Origin: Galbitalea sp036271795
Lineage (GTDB): Bacteria; Actinomycetota; Actinomycetes; Actinomycetales; Microbacteriaceae
Assembly: GCA_036271795.1 (NCBI GenBank)
Contig: DATAZY010000096.1
Span: forward strand, 1-64,000
Direction of reading: 5' to 3'
Length of the DNA: 64,000 bases
Every line of letters starts with the position of its first letter. The first letter of the stretch is position 1. The position numbers and the translations under genes were made by a program. Shown here piece by piece: positions 46,751-55,652 of this stretch. Below the pieces are notes generated by a model. It made no database searches, was not told the origin of the DNA, and worked only from the letters and a program-made list of their open reading frames with translations.

Positions 46751-48031
46751 CTATTCGCCCTCGTCGGCGCCGGTATCCGTGCTGGAGGATCGGCGGAGTG
46801 GCAGGTGCTGCACCACGTCGCCCGCGAACTTGGTAGCTGCGGACGTAGCGCGCTCAAAGGTCTCGCTCCCAAGGCGCGCGACAGACCCGACACCGTTTGC
46901 GCCCGTCTTGATCGCCTTGTCCCGAGTCTCGACCGCCGCATCTCGCCAACGCCGCGCTTCCAGCGAGTGCTGCTCGTCCTCGATCCCGAGCCGAACGTGG
47001 AACTTCAGCACGTCGTCAGCCGCATGGCTGCTGGCGCGCACAACTGCTGACGCCTTCATGGGGTGCAGGAGCACGTTCTCGTTGGCGGTGCCAGCCGCCG
47101 CATCGATCCGAGTAAGCAGTACCCGAGTGCTCTTGGTAATGAACTCCAGGCGCTTTTGCCGGGCTGCATGCAGTGCCATCCGGTGCCGGTCGAGTTCCTC
47201 GGGCGAAGCATCAAGGACGCGGTCCAACTCAAGTACAGCGAGGCCGTCCTGCAGGCGGAAGCAATGCGCCAGGACCGCGAGCCAGTCCACCACTTTGGCT
47301 TCGGCTTCGCGTGATGCGTCCGCGAGGTTCCCGACCTTTGTCTGCTTCTCTAACTTCTCCGCGATTGCGTCCAGCTGCAGCAATGCATAAGCCTGTGTCT
47401 TGGCGATCGTGAGCGCCGTGCCCTGCACTTTCGACCAAGTCACCTCGGAGACTCGTCCGACATGTTCGCGAACGATCATGGCCTCGTCGAGGACCGAATC
47501 CACCCCGATCATGTCGGCAAGCACCGCGTTCTTCTGGGCGCGTAGGACATCGTCGACTTTCGCGTCGATCACAGCCAGGTAGTCGAGGATCTCGTCCATG
47601 GTTTGCTGCATGGCGAGCTGCGCCATGATCCCTGCAGCGCCAGCCAGCATTGCTGGGTTGGTCAGTATGGACCCCGGCGTCTTAACGATCTCCAAGATCC
47701 CCTTGACCTTGCCGCCATTCTCGGTGAGCACTGCACGACTGACGCCGGGACTCGACCCCTTCATGAGCGTTGACTGCTTGAGCGCAGCCGCCGACTGCTC
47801 AGTCAGCTTCACCCAGCGACCGGAGTTGGCCGCCACCTCTGAACCGGCCTGGGCCATTCCAGACGCCGCGCCAAGCTTCGAACCGAGCCGTTGTAAGCCG
47901 AGTTCTCGCGACTGCAACCCTTCGGAGGCAAGGAACCGCTCGATCGCAGCCGGGTCCCCGAAAATCGCGATGCCATCGCCATCGCTGATCAGCTCGAGTT
48001 CGCTCGGCACAAGCAGCTCCAAAGTCAACAA
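46751..48031 (-). CDS. Large uncharacterised protein with a hydrophobic helical core
   Basis: A 426-residue protein of no family I can name. It begins LTLELLVPSELELISDGDGIAIFGDPAAIERFL, a beta-rich small domain, then a Gly/Ala-rich hydrophobic segment around residues 118-145 (GSILTNPAMLAGAAGIMAQLAMQQTMDEIL), then long charged helices, some coiled-coil. Such a layout is compatible with a membrane-inserting or pore-forming effector, but no direct evidence exists. It is a single gene on the minus strand between two plus-strand groups. A stop-to-gene gap of 115 bp separates it from the secreted protein gene upstream. Confidence 0.65.
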   Translation of the reverse strand: MLTLELLVPSELELISDGDGIAIFGDPAAIERFLASEGLQSRELGLQRLGSKLGAASGMAQAGSEVAANSGRWVKLTEQSAAALKQSTLMKGSSPGVSRAVLTENGGKVKGILEIVKTPGSILTNPAMLAGAAGIMAQLAMQQTMDEILDYLAVIDAKVDDVLRAQKNAVLADMIGVDSVLDEAMIVREHVGRVSEVTWSKVQGTALTIAKTQAYALLQLDAIAEKLEKQTKVGNLADASREAEAKVVDWLAVLAHCFRLQDGLAVLELDRVLDASPEELDRHRMALHAARQKRLEFITKSTRVLLTRIDAAAGTANENVLLHPMKASAVVRASSHAADDVLKFHVRLGIEDEQHSLEARRWRDAAVETRDKAIKTGANGVGSVARLGSETFERATSAATKFAGDVVQHLPLRRSSSTDTGADEGE

Positions 48032-48146
48032 ACGGGCCTGACTTGGCCCTGCTCGAAACTGTATCGGACCACTCCGACAGCGGTTGCGGCCCCTGCGTCG
48101 CCGCTAGTCTCACGGCAAGCCGAGATCGGAGAAGACACTTCGCCCC

Positions 48147-48518
48147 TTAGGAAGCGCGCCGTCGGCGCAGCAGGGTCGCAGCCGCAACCACGACGAGAAG
48201 GGCGATACCACCAACAATCCACTGCGCTTGGGTCGACGCGGCGACGCGAGCGACCACCGGACCAATGACGGGGATCGCCGAACCCCATGCAGTGTTTGGA
48301 TCACCAGGCGAGCCGGTTTTCCCGTCGCCTGGCGTCGTCAATCCTGCTCCCGGTCCCGCCTGATTCTCAACGGAATAGGCATCTGCGCCATACGTCCCGG
48401 AGTCATAGTCCGCGAACACTCCGACCGGCGTGGTCAGCACCAACGCAACCGCCATAAGAAACGAACCGATCCCGAAGGCGAGTCTGCGTGTTCGTAATGT
48501 GGGCGCGATCGATGACAT
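48147..48518 (-). CDS. Secreted, C-terminally membrane-anchored protein
   Basis: A 123-residue protein from ATG 48518. A signal peptide (RRLAFGIGSFLMAVALVLTTPVGVFA) is followed by a low-complexity Gly/Asp/Ser region, then a hydrophobic helix (WIVGGIALLVVVAAATLL) and RRRRAS at the end. This is the topology of a sortase-type surface protein, but no LPxTG-like motif precedes the helix. It is divergent from the surface module genes downstream of 48597, sharing a promoter with them. Likely a cell-envelope component. Confidence 0.65.
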   Translation of the reverse strand: MSSIAPTLRTRRLAFGIGSFLMAVALVLTTPVGVFADYDSGTYGADAYSVENQAGPGAGLTTPGDGKTGSPGDPNTAWGSAIPVIGPVVARVAASTQAQWIVGGIALLVVVAAATLLRRRRAS

Positions 48519-48544
48519 CGTGATTCTCTTGCCGTCCGGGGATA

Positions 48545-48561
48545 AGTGATTTATACTCACT
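48545..48561. promoter_or_regulatory. Divergent promoter with AGTGA-N7-TCACT dyad
   Basis: AGTGA (48545-48549) and TCACT (48557-48561) flank a TTTATAC centre that offers -10 boxes on both strands (TATACT plus, TATAAA minus). It sits between the secreted protein gene (minus) and the surface module (plus), 26 and 35 bp from the two starts. Confidence 0.45.
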
Positions 48562-48596
48562 ATCATACCACGTAAGCGATGGGCACGAGGGGGTGA

Positions 48597-49016
48597 ATGG
48601 CGCGACTACCAGTTCCGGGACAAGACAAGGGCACGTGGGGTGACATCCTCAACGAGTACCTGTCCCAGAGCCATGACGCTGACGGCTCGATCAAGCCAGG
48701 CGCCATCGGTTCGAGTCAGCTTCAAGATGGCACTGTCGAGGCTTCGAAGATCCCCGATGGCGAGATCCCGCTACAAAAGCTCTCATCGGTAGGCGTCGCT
48801 CGCGGGCTCGCCGAGATCGATTCCGATGGCGATGTCATCAATGCTGATGGCGAGAAGCTCATTTCCGCTACGTCATCAAATGCCACTTTCGTCACTTACC
48901 TCAAGCACGACGGAACGCCACTCGAAGGCACGAAGGTAGTGGTCATCACGCTCACCGAGGACGAGGCGGACATTGACAACGTCGCGGTCTACGACAGCAT
49001 TGGAGACGTGGGCTGA
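48597..49016 (+). CDS. Tail-fibre-like small domain protein
   Basis: A 139-residue protein with GAGGGGG as ribosome-binding site. It starts MARLPVPGQDKGTWGDILNEYLSQ and continues with a DGSIKPGAIGSSQLQDGTVEASKIPDGEI stretch, a type of sequence found at the N-terminus of phage tail-fibre and actinobacterial surface beta-helix proteins. It overlaps the beta-helix gene by one base (TGATG), so both are made together and probably associate outside the cell. It has no signal peptide, which is odd if exported. Confidence 0.6.
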   Translation: MARLPVPGQDKGTWGDILNEYLSQSHDADGSIKPGAIGSSQLQDGTVEASKIPDGEIPLQKLSSVGVARGLAEIDSDGDVINADGEKLISATSSNATFVTYLKHDGTPLEGTKVVVITLTEDEADIDNVAVYDSIGDVG

Positions 49017-51079
49017 TGGCATACATGCGCGATGTTGATGGCGTACGCCTTGATGGCATTCAAATCGCCCCGAAGCTGCCGCTATATGCGAAGGACTTCG
49101 GCTTCGGCGCGAGTGGAGCTTCCGCTTCAGCGAACACGTCGGCGCTAAACTCGGCGATCGCTGCTGCCATGGCTGCAGGGCGGGATCTGCTCTTGCCGCA
49201 CGTCGGCGCGTTCGGCACCGCGCTCGACATCAACGACGCGATCACCGTCAGTGGTGCAGGTTTCATCCACATCTACGGGGAGGGTGGCCGGTCGGTGAAG
49301 ATCCACCAGACCGTGAAGCCGAAGACGATCTTCTACGTGACCGCTCCGGGAGTGCGAATCTCCGGCGTTGCGCTCTATGGGGACGGCATCGACATGACCG
49401 GCATGGGCACGCCCGTGGCCTACGCCGCTTATTGCGGAATCTGGTTCGGCCCTGGTTCAGATGGCGGTAGCTATAACGACATCTACGCGGAGGGTCTGCA
49501 CCGCGGTGTCCGTGTCGACCCCGACCCAACGACCGCAACCAGTTCCACTCCGAACCTGAACAACATCACCGGGACAGAACTGACAGGTAAAGATTGCTGG
49601 ACGATCCTCACCGTGGTGCAGGCAGACAACTCGATCTTCCGCGGTATCTACGGCAACTCTAAGAAGGCCACAGCCACAGACGGCACGGACGTAGGTCAGC
49701 CTGATCACGGCGTGTATGTCATCGATCGCACGGGCGACGGGCGCGGGATGCACAACACCTCAATCCAGAATGGCCACATTACGAGTACCGAGATCGGCAA
49801 GGCGTACGCCATCAAGGGAATCACAGGCGGTTCCTCCAGCCACCTGCACGCGGACTCCTGCCACGGGGTACTCGATATCATCGCGACGACGGACTACGAC
49901 TACTACGACATCCTCTCGACCAACGACACTTACCCGGATTCGGGCGTCGAGTCGTCGTACGCGAGCTTGTCATTCGATACCACTCCGGTGCGCACCCGAG
50001 TGATCGGGGCCAACATCCAATTCGCCCATGCTGACCACGGTGAGGCGATCCTGCTGGACGGTACCAATAACCAGGTGATCATGGCCGCAACGACGGGCAA
50101 CCGGGTCACGGAGGTCACGTCGAACGCTGGGCCGGTGCTATTCAAGGTGAAAGGGCAGAAAAACCGTCTCGAGCACCCGGTCGCAACATCGGTTGGCGCG
50201 AACATGTGGGCTGCGATCCATACCTCTGACACCGGCCAATACGGGAAGGTCATCAACCCGCGCACGATCGGTAACTTCAAGCTCGGTGTCGTCGCCTACG
50301 GCATGCACGACACCGTCATTGATTATGACCCGGCGTTGGTGGAAACCAACGGGAAGCTGAACGGCGCGACGGACCTCGGCACCAACGCGAAGGCGATCGC
50401 CGCGCTCGGCACGACGTTGCGCCCGAAGATTCGCCCACGGGACCGGCAGGCGCCCAATGGACCTGAGTACTTCTTCTTCGAGCGCGGCACTGACGCGGCC
50501 CTGTCCGGGCACGCTGGGCGCGCAACTTCGGGGCAGGCCGCAACCCTGCAGACAGCGACCTTCACAACCGACCTGACGAACGCGTACGGCCGGATCATGA
50601 ATAGCAGCACTTCCACGACCACGCCGGGCGTGATGCTGTTCTCCACCCAGCGGGAGCTCGCGGATGCCGCCATATCGGACTTCTCACTTGAGATGGAACT
50701 GGTCTACAACGCGACCAACCCCAACGCCCTCGTCGGTCTCGCATTCTCCGGGGCCGACGCCAGCAACCTGCTCAGCCTGTGTTTCACCGGCACCGGAGCA
50801 GCAACGCCACAACTCCAGCTTTTCAAGGTCGACACGGGCACCATCACCGTCCTCGGATCACCTACCGTCATGACGCCGGTTGCGGGCACCCGGTATGCGT
50901 TGAAGGTCGTGAAGGTTGGCAACATGATCAAGTGCTTCCTGGACGGAACGCTAGTGCAGACCTACACCCTCACAGGGGGCGACATTACGAAGTACGCCAC
51001 CCAGACCACGGTCGGCTACTACTGCATGCTCTCGACCAACACCCGTTTCTGCGATGTCACAGGTAAGCGCGTCGCCTGA
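49016..51079 (+). CDS. Right-handed parallel beta-helix (pectate-lyase-fold) protein
   Basis: A 687-residue protein. Residues about 25-75 look like the entry cap (DFGFGASGASASANTSALNSAIAAA), the region 85-420 shows repeating short beta strands (GVRISGVALYGDG; SYNDIYAEGLHRGVRV; ILLDGTNNQVIMAATTGNRVTEV) of a single-stranded beta-helix, and residues about 520-687 form a jelly-roll, concanavalin-like domain (LEMELVYNATNPNALVGLAFSG; GTRYALKVVKVGNMIKCFLDG). This resembles tailspikes and surface polysaccharide-binding proteins. No signal peptide is found. Its neighbours, a tail-like protein and a pilin with a sugar-binding-like tail, suggest a cell-surface or particle role. Confidence 0.7.
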   Translation: MAYMRDVDGVRLDGIQIAPKLPLYAKDFGFGASGASASANTSALNSAIAAAMAAGRDLLLPHVGAFGTALDINDAITVSGAGFIHIYGEGGRSVKIHQTVKPKTIFYVTAPGVRISGVALYGDGIDMTGMGTPVAYAAYCGIWFGPGSDGGSYNDIYAEGLHRGVRVDPDPTTATSSTPNLNNITGTELTGKDCWTILTVVQADNSIFRGIYGNSKKATATDGTDVGQPDHGVYVIDRTGDGRGMHNTSIQNGHITSTEIGKAYAIKGITGGSSSHLHADSCHGVLDIIATTDYDYYDILSTNDTYPDSGVESSYASLSFDTTPVRTRVIGANIQFAHADHGEAILLDGTNNQVIMAATTGNRVTEVTSNAGPVLFKVKGQKNRLEHPVATSVGANMWAAIHTSDTGQYGKVINPRTIGNFKLGVVAYGMHDTVIDYDPALVETNGKLNGATDLGTNAKAIAALGTTLRPKIRPRDRQAPNGPEYFFFERGTDAALSGHAGRATSGQAATLQTATFTTDLTNAYGRIMNSSTSTTTPGVMLFSTQRELADAAISDFSLEMELVYNATNPNALVGLAFSGADASNLLSLCFTGTGAATPQLQLFKVDTGTITVLGSPTVMTPVAGTRYALKVVKVGNMIKCFLDGTLVQTYTLTGGDITKYATQTTVGYYCMLSTNTRFCDVTGKRVA

Positions 51080-51122
51080 AGCAACTCAAGACCGGCTAGG
51101 TAACCAATGTGAAAGGAGACTT

Positions 51123-51317
51123 ATGACCACAAGAGAACGAATCAACGAATTACTAGCAATACCTATGGATCGAGCGGGCTTCCTAAGGCTCTCGGCCGGA
51201 CTCATCATCGCCGCGATTGGCCTGACACGCTTCCTGGCTCTGTTGAACAAGACAAAAGAGCATTCGTCTCACGACGACTCGATGGCAGGCTACGGCGGGA
51301 CTTCGTATGGGGAGTAG
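51123..51317 (+). CDS. Small Tat-like membrane protein
   Basis: A 64-residue protein. ATG 51123 follows AAAGGAGACTT. It begins TTRERINELLAIPMDRAGFLRL, then a hydrophobic segment SAGLIIAAIGLTRFLALL and a Gly/Ser-rich C-terminus (MAGYGGTSYGE). Similar tiny proteins with a single export-like helix accompany surface beta-helix and pilin genes in several actinobacteria and candidate-phylum bacteria. It may anchor or help export the adjacent proteins. Confidence 0.6.
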   Translation: MTTRERINELLAIPMDRAGFLRLSAGLIIAAIGLTRFLALLNKTKEHSSHDDSMAGYGGTSYGE

Positions 51318-51345
51318 ACGACGAAGCTGAGGCTGGCCCTAGAGC

Positions 51346-51374
51346 TTGACTGAAAAACGCTCATGCTTCATACT
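51346..51374 (+). promoter_or_regulatory. Sigma70-type promoter TTGACT-N17-CATACT
   Basis: TTGACT (51346-51351), a 17-base spacer and CATACT (51369-51374) end 11 bp before the pilin ATG at 51386, so the transcript has almost no leader. Confidence 0.55.
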
Positions 51375-51385
51375 CCGACGCAGGA

Positions 51386-52429
51386 ATGTGGGTAGCACTA
51401 CGACCACACCAATTTCGACCTCGTCGTCGGCCATCTGACCGCAGCTCTTCGGGAGGCCGCAACGGTTTCACGATCGTGGAGCTCCTCATCGTGATCGTGG
51501 TCATTGGCATCTTGGCGGCGATCGTCATCGTCGCCTACAACGGCATCCAGCAATCCGCCAGGTCGGCAGTCGCCAAGTCGTCCGCCAGTCAAGCCGCCGC
51601 GGCGCTCTCCACCTACAGCGTTCAGAATTCCGATACGTATCCGACGACCTTGGCCATCGCCGGCATCGTTGACTCCGGCGGCACCACCTACCAATACAGC
51701 GTCAACAACTCGACCAGCCCCGCGAGCTACTGCGTAACGGCCACCGTCGACTCGACGAGCTTCTACGTCTCGAGCACCAACAACGTCCCGACTACTGGAG
51801 CGTGCACCGGCCAAAGCAACGGTGGCCAGGCGGCAATCACCAACCTGGCGCTCAATCCGAGTTTCACGGTCAAGACGAGTCCGTGGCTCACCAACGCCGG
51901 AACCGGGGGGACCGTTTCGGGTAGTCGGCCGCAGACGGGCGGGATCGTGGATGGCGGTCCATTTACCCGGATCACCTGGTCGGTCCTTCCGACGAGTTCC
52001 AATGGGTACATCACGGAAGGGAGCGGCTCAGTACTGGCAACGACCGCCGTAACTCCCGGCGTGACATACACGATCTCCGGGTACGTCAAAACGTCGTGGG
52101 CGGCACAGGTCTACGTGAACACAACGTCCTACACCTCTGGCTTGGGCACGGTGGCGGGCTTCGCGGGACCAACAGTCACCTTGGCGTCCGGCTCATGGAC
52201 GCGGCTCTCGCTGACGTTCACCGCACCGGCCACAGCAGCCGTAACGACACTCCGGTTCTCCCTCGTGACGGGCGGCCCCTTGCCGCCATCGGTTGGCAGC
52301 ACCTTCGATGTTGATGAGGTCATGGCGACCCAAGGCTCGACCCTTTACAACTACGCGGACGGCGACAGCCCGAGCTGGTCTTGGACGGGAACACCGAGCG
52401 CCTCCACCTCGACGGGATACGCGCTATGA
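51386..52429 (+). CDS. Type IV pilin-like protein with carbohydrate-binding-like tail
   Basis: A 347-residue protein. A basic leader is followed by the prepilin signature RNG-FTIVELLIVIVVIGILAAIVIVAYNG; peptidase cleavage is expected after Gly27. Residues about 45-140 look like a pilin head with paired cysteines (SYCVTATV; GACTGQS). The remaining 200 residues (NLALNPSFTVKTSPW...FTRITWSVLPTSSNGYI...TYTISGYVKTSWAAQVYV) are a jelly-roll resembling carbohydrate-binding modules of the CBM4/9 type. A pilin that carries a sugar-binding domain suggests adhesion. No other pilus assembly genes are in the window. Confidence 0.75.
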   Translation: MWVALRPHQFRPRRRPSDRSSSGGRNGFTIVELLIVIVVIGILAAIVIVAYNGIQQSARSAVAKSSASQAAAALSTYSVQNSDTYPTTLAIAGIVDSGGTTYQYSVNNSTSPASYCVTATVDSTSFYVSSTNNVPTTGACTGQSNGGQAAITNLALNPSFTVKTSPWLTNAGTGGTVSGSRPQTGGIVDGGPFTRITWSVLPTSSNGYITEGSGSVLATTAVTPGVTYTISGYVKTSWAAQVYVNTTSYTSGLGTVAGFAGPTVTLASGSWTRLSLTFTAPATAAVTTLRFSLVTGGPLPPSVGSTFDVDEVMATQGSTLYNYADGDSPSWSWTGTPSASTSTGYAL

Positions 52430-52516
52430 GCCTGGCACGCACTATCGCCGCAGGAACCCATCTCCACCACCGGTAGCACTTGCAGACGGCAAGTAGTCCA
52501 GTCTCCAAGTGAAATC

Positions 52517-52576
52517 AGCGGCAGCCAGCCGAGGCGAGAACTCGTAGTTCTCTAACCTCGGCAGACTGCCGCTTTT
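52517..52576 (+). terminator. Three-tier nested hairpin terminator
   Basis: Outer stem AGCGGCAG/CTGCCGCT, middle stem CCGAGG/CCTCGG and inner stem GAGAACT/AGTTCTC fold into one long hairpin, ending in TTTT (52573-52576). It terminates the pilin transcript and faces the converging gene that ends at 52582. Confidence 0.75.
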
Positions 52577-52581
52577 GCGTG

Positions 52582-53136
52582 CTACTCGTCGTCTAACTGG
52601 GCGATGCCCCAAAGTTCCCGGTCGGTCTCTCTCGCCTGTAGGTCAAGAAACTGCTCCTCCGTGAGGACGCGCACAGCTCTGGCGCCGGTCGCCCGGTCGG
52701 ATAGCTCCATCGCCCAGATGACTGCTTGGAAGTAGTCATCGTAGACGAAGGGATGCATCATCCAGCGTGGCGAGTCCTCGTAGAGGGTGAGCACCACGTG
52801 GGCCGTCCTCTCCATGAGCAGCTTGAACGTCGATTCCGGCACGTCGGTGGTGTCGCCGTTCTCGTCGGGAAGCCCGACCAAGACGGCGTCGCCAACCAGT
52901 AGCGACTGCTGCCGAACGTGCGGGAGTTCGTACCACCAGAGAAACGTCGCTCTTGCATTGAACGGAAGCTCCCGGAGGAGTCCTTCTTCGTTGACATAGA
53001 GCGTGCTTCTGATCGGGACGATGTCCACCGCTTCGATCCATCCGCCGACTGCCGATTGGTAGTCCTCGAGTGAATCAAAGCTGCGGACTTCGATGGGTCG
53101 ATCGAGATCGACCGGGATGAATAGTCCTTGGACCAT
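52582..53136 (-). CDS. DUF3846-like protein
   Basis: A 184-residue protein with start ATG 53136, where AGGAGG stands at ideal distance; a longer upstream frame is rejected for lack of such a signal. The segment FIPVDLDRPIEVRSFDSLEDYQSAVGGWIEAVDI and LYVNEEGLLRELPFNARATFLWWY are features of the DUF3846 group found in phages and mobile elements. Function is unknown; a role in element biology such as regulation or antirestriction is only suggested by distribution. Confidence 0.7.
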   Translation of the reverse strand: MVQGLFIPVDLDRPIEVRSFDSLEDYQSAVGGWIEAVDIVPIRSTLYVNEEGLLRELPFNARATFLWWYELPHVRQQSLLVGDAVLVGLPDENGDTTDVPESTFKLLMERTAHVVLTLYEDSPRWMMHPFVYDDYFQAVIWAMELSDRATGARAVRVLTEEQFLDLQARETDRELWGIAQLDDE

Positions 53137-53296
53137 TGCTTCCTCCTTGGTGCGAGCGACCGGCAACCCGGATGGGTTTCCTGATAAGTCGCATGGCACC
53201 AACGAGGTGGTGCCCCACTCGATGTGGACGAGTGAGCGCAGCAACCGTCCCGAGGGAGAGCGCAAAGCTCTCTGGACCTCGGGGCGGCTGCCGCTG

Positions 53297-53626
53297 TCAG
53301 GCGTCTGCCTGTTTGGTCCGCGGACCGCTCTTGGCCGGAGCGGTCTCCGCGGAGCCGCCGAAGATCGCCGCGATGGCGTTGCGCTTTGTCTCTGCCTCGC
53401 GTTCGATCTCGGCTCGAACCGACTCGGCTCGCTGGAGCGTTCTCGGGTCGGACTTGGTGGTCTCGACCCAGCCCTCCAGGGCGACTCGGATCTCTTCGGT
53501 GACGCTGCGATCGTTCAACTGGGCAATTACATCCAGCTGAGCACGCAGGTCATCGGTGATGCGGACTGCCAGGGTTCGCATCGGGCTTGCCGACGCATAG
53601 CCGCCGGCGTTTGTGACGTCACTCAT
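53297..53626 (-). CDS. Ribbon-helix-helix-like DNA-binding protein
   Basis: A 109-residue protein starting at ATG 53626 (AGGAG ten bases upstream; the GTG nine bases before is too close). RTLAVRITDDLRAQLDVIAQLNDRSVTEEIRVALEGWV has the strand-helix-helix pattern of Arc/MetJ-type dimers, followed by a charged helix. No toxin gene is adjacent, so it may be a relaxosome accessory factor or repressor. It is on the same strand as the DUF3846 gene 160 bp downstream. Confidence 0.7.
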   Translation of the reverse strand: MSDVTNAGGYASASPMRTLAVRITDDLRAQLDVIAQLNDRSVTEEIRVALEGWVETTKSDPRTLQRAESVRAEIEREAETKRNAIAAIFGGSAETAPAKSGPRTKQADA

Positions 53627-53878
53627 GTGCGTCACGCTCCTCTCTCGTCGCGACCGACGATCCCTGGTTGGGATCCTCTAGGCCGCTTTCGGGAGAGGAG
53701 TGAAAACGGATTATGAACTATTGGTACGGAATGTCAACAGGATTTTGAGCAAGTTGTAAAAACCACAACAACGCCGCCTCTGTTAGCACAAGCGCTACAT
53801 GTGGTGTCCAACGTGAGCGGTACGACACAAGGTACGACGCTCGAAAAGCCCTCATTGGTGCTTTGGCGTCGCGTGCAC

Positions 53879-55192
53879 TTATGCCTCTGAGCCGGGACTT
53901 TCGGTCTTGCGGCCGGGCTGTTCAGGCAAGTCGTCCGAGCCATCCCATTCGGTTGACTCAAGGAATCTATGCATGGTCATAGCAGACCAAAGAGCCCGCT
54001 GCGAGAAGGCTTCAAGGTCGTCGTCAGTAGCCTGCGTAACCGACAAGGGACCAGCCGTCCAGTCGACACCGTTAGACACTATGAACAGATCGAGGACACG
54101 GGTCCTGCTTTGCATAGCTTGAACGGACGCGAAGTGGCTAAGCCCCACCTCAGCGAGCGCGAGAAGAAGGTCACGAATCCCCATTACCTCGAGCGGCGCG
54201 AGCGCACGGCCTTTCGCGAACTCCAAGAGGGAATCCTTATCTGCGATGTGCGACGTCATCGCGTGATTCCACTCCGCAAGATCGCGACTTAGATCCGAAT
54301 CTGTCTTTAGCCGAGCCAGGTAGTCCGCGCGGGTACCGAACGGTCCGCTGACAGAAACCAGAAGCTGCCCCGCCGATACGACGCCCGCTGCAATGATGTC
54401 ATCTCCGCCATTCGCCCAAGGAGTGAAGCTGACGGGGACGAAGTGCTCGAATCCAAGCGCTGGATGCTCAAGGTGTTCCAGTCCGTATTCGCGCAGGAAG
54501 CGGCGACCGCTCGACCGCCGTTGTAGGTCCCAAATGAGTTCGCCGATGCGGAGGTACTCGTAGAACGAGTAGCGAGCAGGGTTCTTTGGCTCGGAAAGTC
54601 GTTCTCCCCACAAGGCGAACTCCTTGGGGTCGTCGACGCTTGCTCGCGATGCCGAGACTACGGCGAGGCGAAAAGCCAGCATGTAGCAAGCCAGCTCCTG
54701 AGCATGCCAAATCAGTGCAGAGAGAATCTCTGAGGTCTCGGCATCGAAGGGATCTTGAGTTCCCTCAGCAGGAGCGGTGGTGGGGTCAAAGTCTGCGAAA
54801 TCTGCGACGAGATGTTCTGCCAAGCGACGAACCACCCCGGGTCGTCTCTTGTTGAAGCTGTCCTGCGTAAGTCGCCCCTTTCCGCCGTCGTAAATCACTT
54901 CGACTCGCTCTGCGATGTTCTTGTCCCGCGGATGATGCTCAGTCGCCAGCATGACCTGGGCAGTCAGACGATCTTCAAGCGGCTGCAACTCCTGAATGTA
55001 CGAGCTCAGCGCAGTGCTAACTCTTTGAGCCAGACGTCGTCGCCCGGTCGAAGGTTGATTCATGTCGGGGCCACCCAAGAGCACGAGGAGGGCCGGGTCC
55101 GCGACGAGATGGCCGACCTCGATCCCGCCCATCACTCGCCCGACGTTCCCGAGTGCCTTGGCCACGGCATCGACGGATGGTTTCTCCTTCAC
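53879..55192 (-). CDS. Uncharacterised large protein
   Basis: A 437-residue protein with no recognised domain. It begins VKEKPSVDAVAKALGNVGRVMGGIEVGHLVADPALLVLLGG from GTG 55192 (GGAG upstream) and contains long amphipathic helices. A short beta-rich part (FVPVSFTPWANGGDDIIAAGVVSAGQLLVSVSGPFG) lies in the middle. It is monocistronic on the minus strand, next to a divergent pair of small genes. The 250 bp between its 3' end and the RHH gene hold no gene; AT-rich ACAGGATTTTGAGCAAG and GTGGTGTCC words are the only striking bits. Confidence 0.6.
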   Translation of the reverse strand: MKEKPSVDAVAKALGNVGRVMGGIEVGHLVADPALLVLLGGPDMNQPSTGRRRLAQRVSTALSSYIQELQPLEDRLTAQVMLATEHHPRDKNIAERVEVIYDGGKGRLTQDSFNKRRPGVVRRLAEHLVADFADFDPTTAPAEGTQDPFDAETSEILSALIWHAQELACYMLAFRLAVVSASRASVDDPKEFALWGERLSEPKNPARYSFYEYLRIGELIWDLQRRSSGRRFLREYGLEHLEHPALGFEHFVPVSFTPWANGGDDIIAAGVVSAGQLLVSVSGPFGTRADYLARLKTDSDLSRDLAEWNHAMTSHIADKDSLLEFAKGRALAPLEVMGIRDLLLALAEVGLSHFASVQAMQSRTRVLDLFIVSNGVDWTAGPLSVTQATDDDLEAFSQRALWSAMTMHRFLESTEWDGSDDLPEQPGRKTESPGSEA

Positions 55193-55352
55193 GACTCCAT
55201 TCTCGCGGACACAGACCGCTTCCGGTCCTCAGCGAAAACGCGGCTAAAAACGAGCGAATCCGCGACCAACAGGTATCTCAAGCTCCCGACAGAAAGTGGA
55301 TTCGTCGACAGCAGAAGCCGTCGACTTCCCTCTCTCGGAAGTGAGTAAAAGC

Positions 55353-55652
55353 ATGAGCAACATCGTTCCGTTCGGCTCAGGGGGCCTCGGCTCCTTTGCC
55401 CAGAACAGAGAGTCGCGGGAACTGGCTCGCGTCGGCCACCGCGCACTCGGCGAAGTCGAGATCGGCGCAAAGGTCATCGCGATGAAGGAGCAGTACCGTG
55501 CCGAACTCGCGAACCAAGCCCTCACTAACCTTGGTGCGCTCAGCGCCCTGGAGCAGACCTTGACGCAGGCGACCCCCACGGCGGCACCCCGCTACAAAGC
55601 CATCGTCGACGCGTACACGGCCGGGGCGATCAACACCCTGATGAGGTTCTGA
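55353..55652 (+). CDS. Small helical protein
   Basis: A 99-residue protein from ATG 55353, preceded by GGAAGTGAG. It is mostly alpha-helical (GAKVIAMKEQYRAELANQALTNLGALSALEQTLTQ). Ends VDAYTAGAINTLMRF. Its stop overlaps the start of the next small gene (TGATG). I do not recognise the family; the pair looks like phage or transfer accessory genes. Confidence 0.6.
   Translation: MSNIVPFGSGGLGSFAQNRESRELARVGHRALGEVEIGAKVIAMKEQYRAELANQALTNLGALSALEQTLTQATPTAAPRYKAIVDAYTAGAINTLMRF

Noticed and set aside
48147..48518. A sortase substrate
   Set aside because: It has the right signal peptide, helix and basic tail, but no LPxTG-type motif before the helix.
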